Part shown: piece after piece, positions 62,809 to 64,000 of the stretch | Numbering within the stretch: position 1 is the first letter of the stretch | Layout of the letters: the number at the start of each line of letters is the position of its first letter | Source: Streptomyces sp. NBC_01237 | GTDB lineage: Bacteria; Actinomycetota; Actinomycetes; Streptomycetales; Streptomycetaceae | Reading direction: 5' to 3' | Length of the DNA stretch: 64,000 bases | Assembly: GCF_035917275.1 (NCBI RefSeq) | Contig: NZ_CP108508.1 | Span: 6,324,001 to 6,388,000, forward strand | Notes under the pieces: model-generated | What the model was told of the DNA's origin: nothing | The model's input: the letters and a program-made list of their open reading frames with translations, nothing else | The model's database searches: none | Translations under genes and position numbers: made by a program

Positions 62809-64000
62809 TCAGCACTCGATGATGTTCACCGCGAGCCCGCCGCGTGCGGTCTCCTTGTACTTCACGCTCATGTCGGCGCCCGTCTCCTTCATGGTCTTGA
62901 TGACCTTGTCGAGGGAGACCTTGTGGCTGCCGTCGCCGCGCAGTGCCATCTTCGCCGCGGTGACCGCCTTGACCGCGGCCATGCCGTTGCGCTCGATGCA
63001 CGGGATCTGGACGAGGCCGCCGACCGGGTCGCAGGTCAGACCCAGGTTGTGTTCCATGCCGATCTCGGCGGCGTTCTCGACCTGCTCGGGGGAGCCGCCG
63101 AGGACCTCGGCCAGCGCGCCCGCGGCCATGGAGCAGGCGGAGCCGACCTCGCCCTGGCAGCCGACCTCGGCGCCGGAGATGGAGGCGTTCTCCTTGAAGA
63201 GCATGCCGATGGCTCCGGCGGCGAGCAGGAAGCGGACGACGCTGTCCTCCTTCTCGGTCTCGGTGCAGCCGCCGGCGGCGAAGTTCATGTAGTAGTGCAG
63301 AACGGCGGGGATGATGCCCGCCGCGCCGTTGGTGGGGGCCGTCACCACGCGCCCGCCCGCCGCGTTCTCCTCGTTGACCGCCATCGCGTAGAGGGTGATC
63401 CACTCCATGGCGTGGGCCTGCGGGTCGCCCTCGGCGCGCAGCTGGCGGGCCGAGTTCGCGGCGCGGCGGCGGACCTTCAGGCCGCCGGGCAGGATGCCCT
63501 CGCGGGACATGCCGCGCGAGACGCACGCCTGCATGACGCGCCAGATGTCCAGCAGACCGGAGCGGATCTCGTCCTCGGAGCGCCAGGCCCGCTCGTTCTC
63601 CAGCATCAGGGAGGAGATGGACAGGCCGGTGTCCCTGGAGAGCCGCAGCAGTTCGTCGCCGGTGCGGAAGGGGTGCTTGAGCACGGTGTCGTCCAGGACG
63701 ATGCGGTCCTCGCCCACGGCGTCGTCGTCCACGACGAAGCCGCCGCCGACCGAGTAGTACGTCTTCTCCAGGACCAGGGCGCCCTCGTGGTCGTAGGCGA
63801 AGATCGTCATGCCGTTGGCGTGGTACGGCAGGGCCTTGCGGCGGTGCAGGACCAGCTGCTCGTCCGCGTCGAAGGGGATCTCGTGCATGCCGAGCAGGTT
63901 GATCCGGCCGGTGGCGCGGATCTGCTCGACGCGGGCGTCGGCGCCCTCCACGTCGACGGTGCGGGGCGACTCGCCCTCCAGACCGAGCAGCACGGCCTTG
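62809..64000 (-). CDS. sdaA: L-serine ammonia-lyase (SdaA type), 5' part outside the window
   Basis: About 397 C-terminal residues of the iron-sulfur L-serine dehydratase, which converts serine to pyruvate and ammonia; the full protein is usually about 455 residues, so the N-terminus lies beyond position 64,000. Conserved parts are [52 protein letters not shown] and [13 protein letters not shown] with the cluster-binding Cys residues. A primary-metabolism gene that marks the right end of the polyketide cluster. Confidence 0.94.
   Translation of the reverse strand, partial: KAVLLGLEGESPRTVDVEGADARVEQIRATGRINLLGMHEIPFDADEQLVLHRRKALPYHANGMTIFAYDHEGALVLEKTYYSVGGGFVVDDDAVGEDRIVLDDTVLKHPFRTGDELLRLSRDTGLSISSLMLENERAWRSEDEIRSGLLDIWRVMQACVSRGMSREGILPGGLKVRRRAANSARQLRAEGDPQAHAMEWITLYAMAVNEENAAGGRVVTAPTNGAAGIIPAVLHYYMNFAAGGCTETEKEDSVVRFLLAAGAIGMLFKENASISGAEVGCQGEVGSACSMAAGALAEVLGGSPEQVENAAEIGMEHNLGLTCDPVGGLVQIPCIERNGMAAVKAVTAAKMALRGDGSHKVSLDKVIKTMKETGADMSVKYKETARGGLAVNIIEC

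Overview
The window looks like a Streptomyces chromosome. It is very GC-rich (about 70% or more), its codons end in G or C, it uses GTG and TTG starts, TTA is almost absent, and neighbouring genes often overlap as ATGA or GTGA. It holds families typical of the genus: LuxR-type two-component systems, PucR regulators, SARP regulators, PGRP amidases and a bacterial terpene synthase. I saw no rRNA, tRNA, CRISPR array, transposase or phage gene.

Positions 1 to about 23,780 are chromosomal genes: the end of an ABC-2 permease with a DesK/DesR-like two-component pair, glycogen debranching enzyme GlgX, two tandem L,D-transpeptidase lipoproteins, enoyl-CoA hydratase, an ATP-binding anti-sigma-like protein, an atypical polysaccharide deacetylase with a YVTN beta-propeller lipoprotein, an EF-hand protein, a carboxylesterase, an acyl-CoA synthetase, a PucR regulator, a PGRP amidase, a class I terpene synthase, a class I DAHP synthase behind an aromatic-rich leader peptide and a terminator, and a cytochrome P450. 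A gene-poor stretch of about 1.1 kb (23,781-24,921) then leads into the main feature.

Positions 24,922 to 62,733 form a type II aromatic polyketide gene cluster. The core is KS-alpha, KS-beta and ACP (55,748-58,597), with an ActIII-type ketoreductase, an ActVII-type aromatase/cyclase and an ActIV-type metallo-beta-lactamase cyclase. The tailoring set resembles actinorhodin-type benzoisochromanequinone (pyranonaphthoquinone) pathways: an ActVI-ORF1-like dehydrogenase, an ActVI-ORF2-like enoyl reductase, two ActVI-ORFA-like NTF2 proteins, and an ActVA-ORF5-like monooxygenase with an ActVB-like flavin reductase. A second module makes a deoxysugar: RmlA, RmlB, RmlC, 2,3-dehydratase, 3-ketoreductase, a SpnQ-type 3,4-dehydratase and a SpnR-type 4-aminotransferase, which together predict a 4-amino-2,3,4,6-tetradeoxyhexose. 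Two glycosyltransferase candidates, one methyltransferase and two membrane acyltransferases can finish the product. An MFS exporter, a multicopper oxidase with a His-rich membrane partner, a type II thioesterase and an Sfp-type phosphopantetheinyl transferase complete the set.

The cluster is built of divergent operons. Most divergent intergenic regions carry TCGAG-like motifs at 11-bp spacing, as expected for SARP binding, and a SARP gene opens the cluster. Long near-perfect inverted repeats punctuate most convergent gene ends. The DsbA-like gene at 46,592 carries a TTA codon, suggesting bldA dependence. I do not recognise the product; a benzoisochromanequinone carrying an acylated or methylated 4-amino-tetradeoxy sugar is the best inference. 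The window ends inside L-serine ammonia-lyase.
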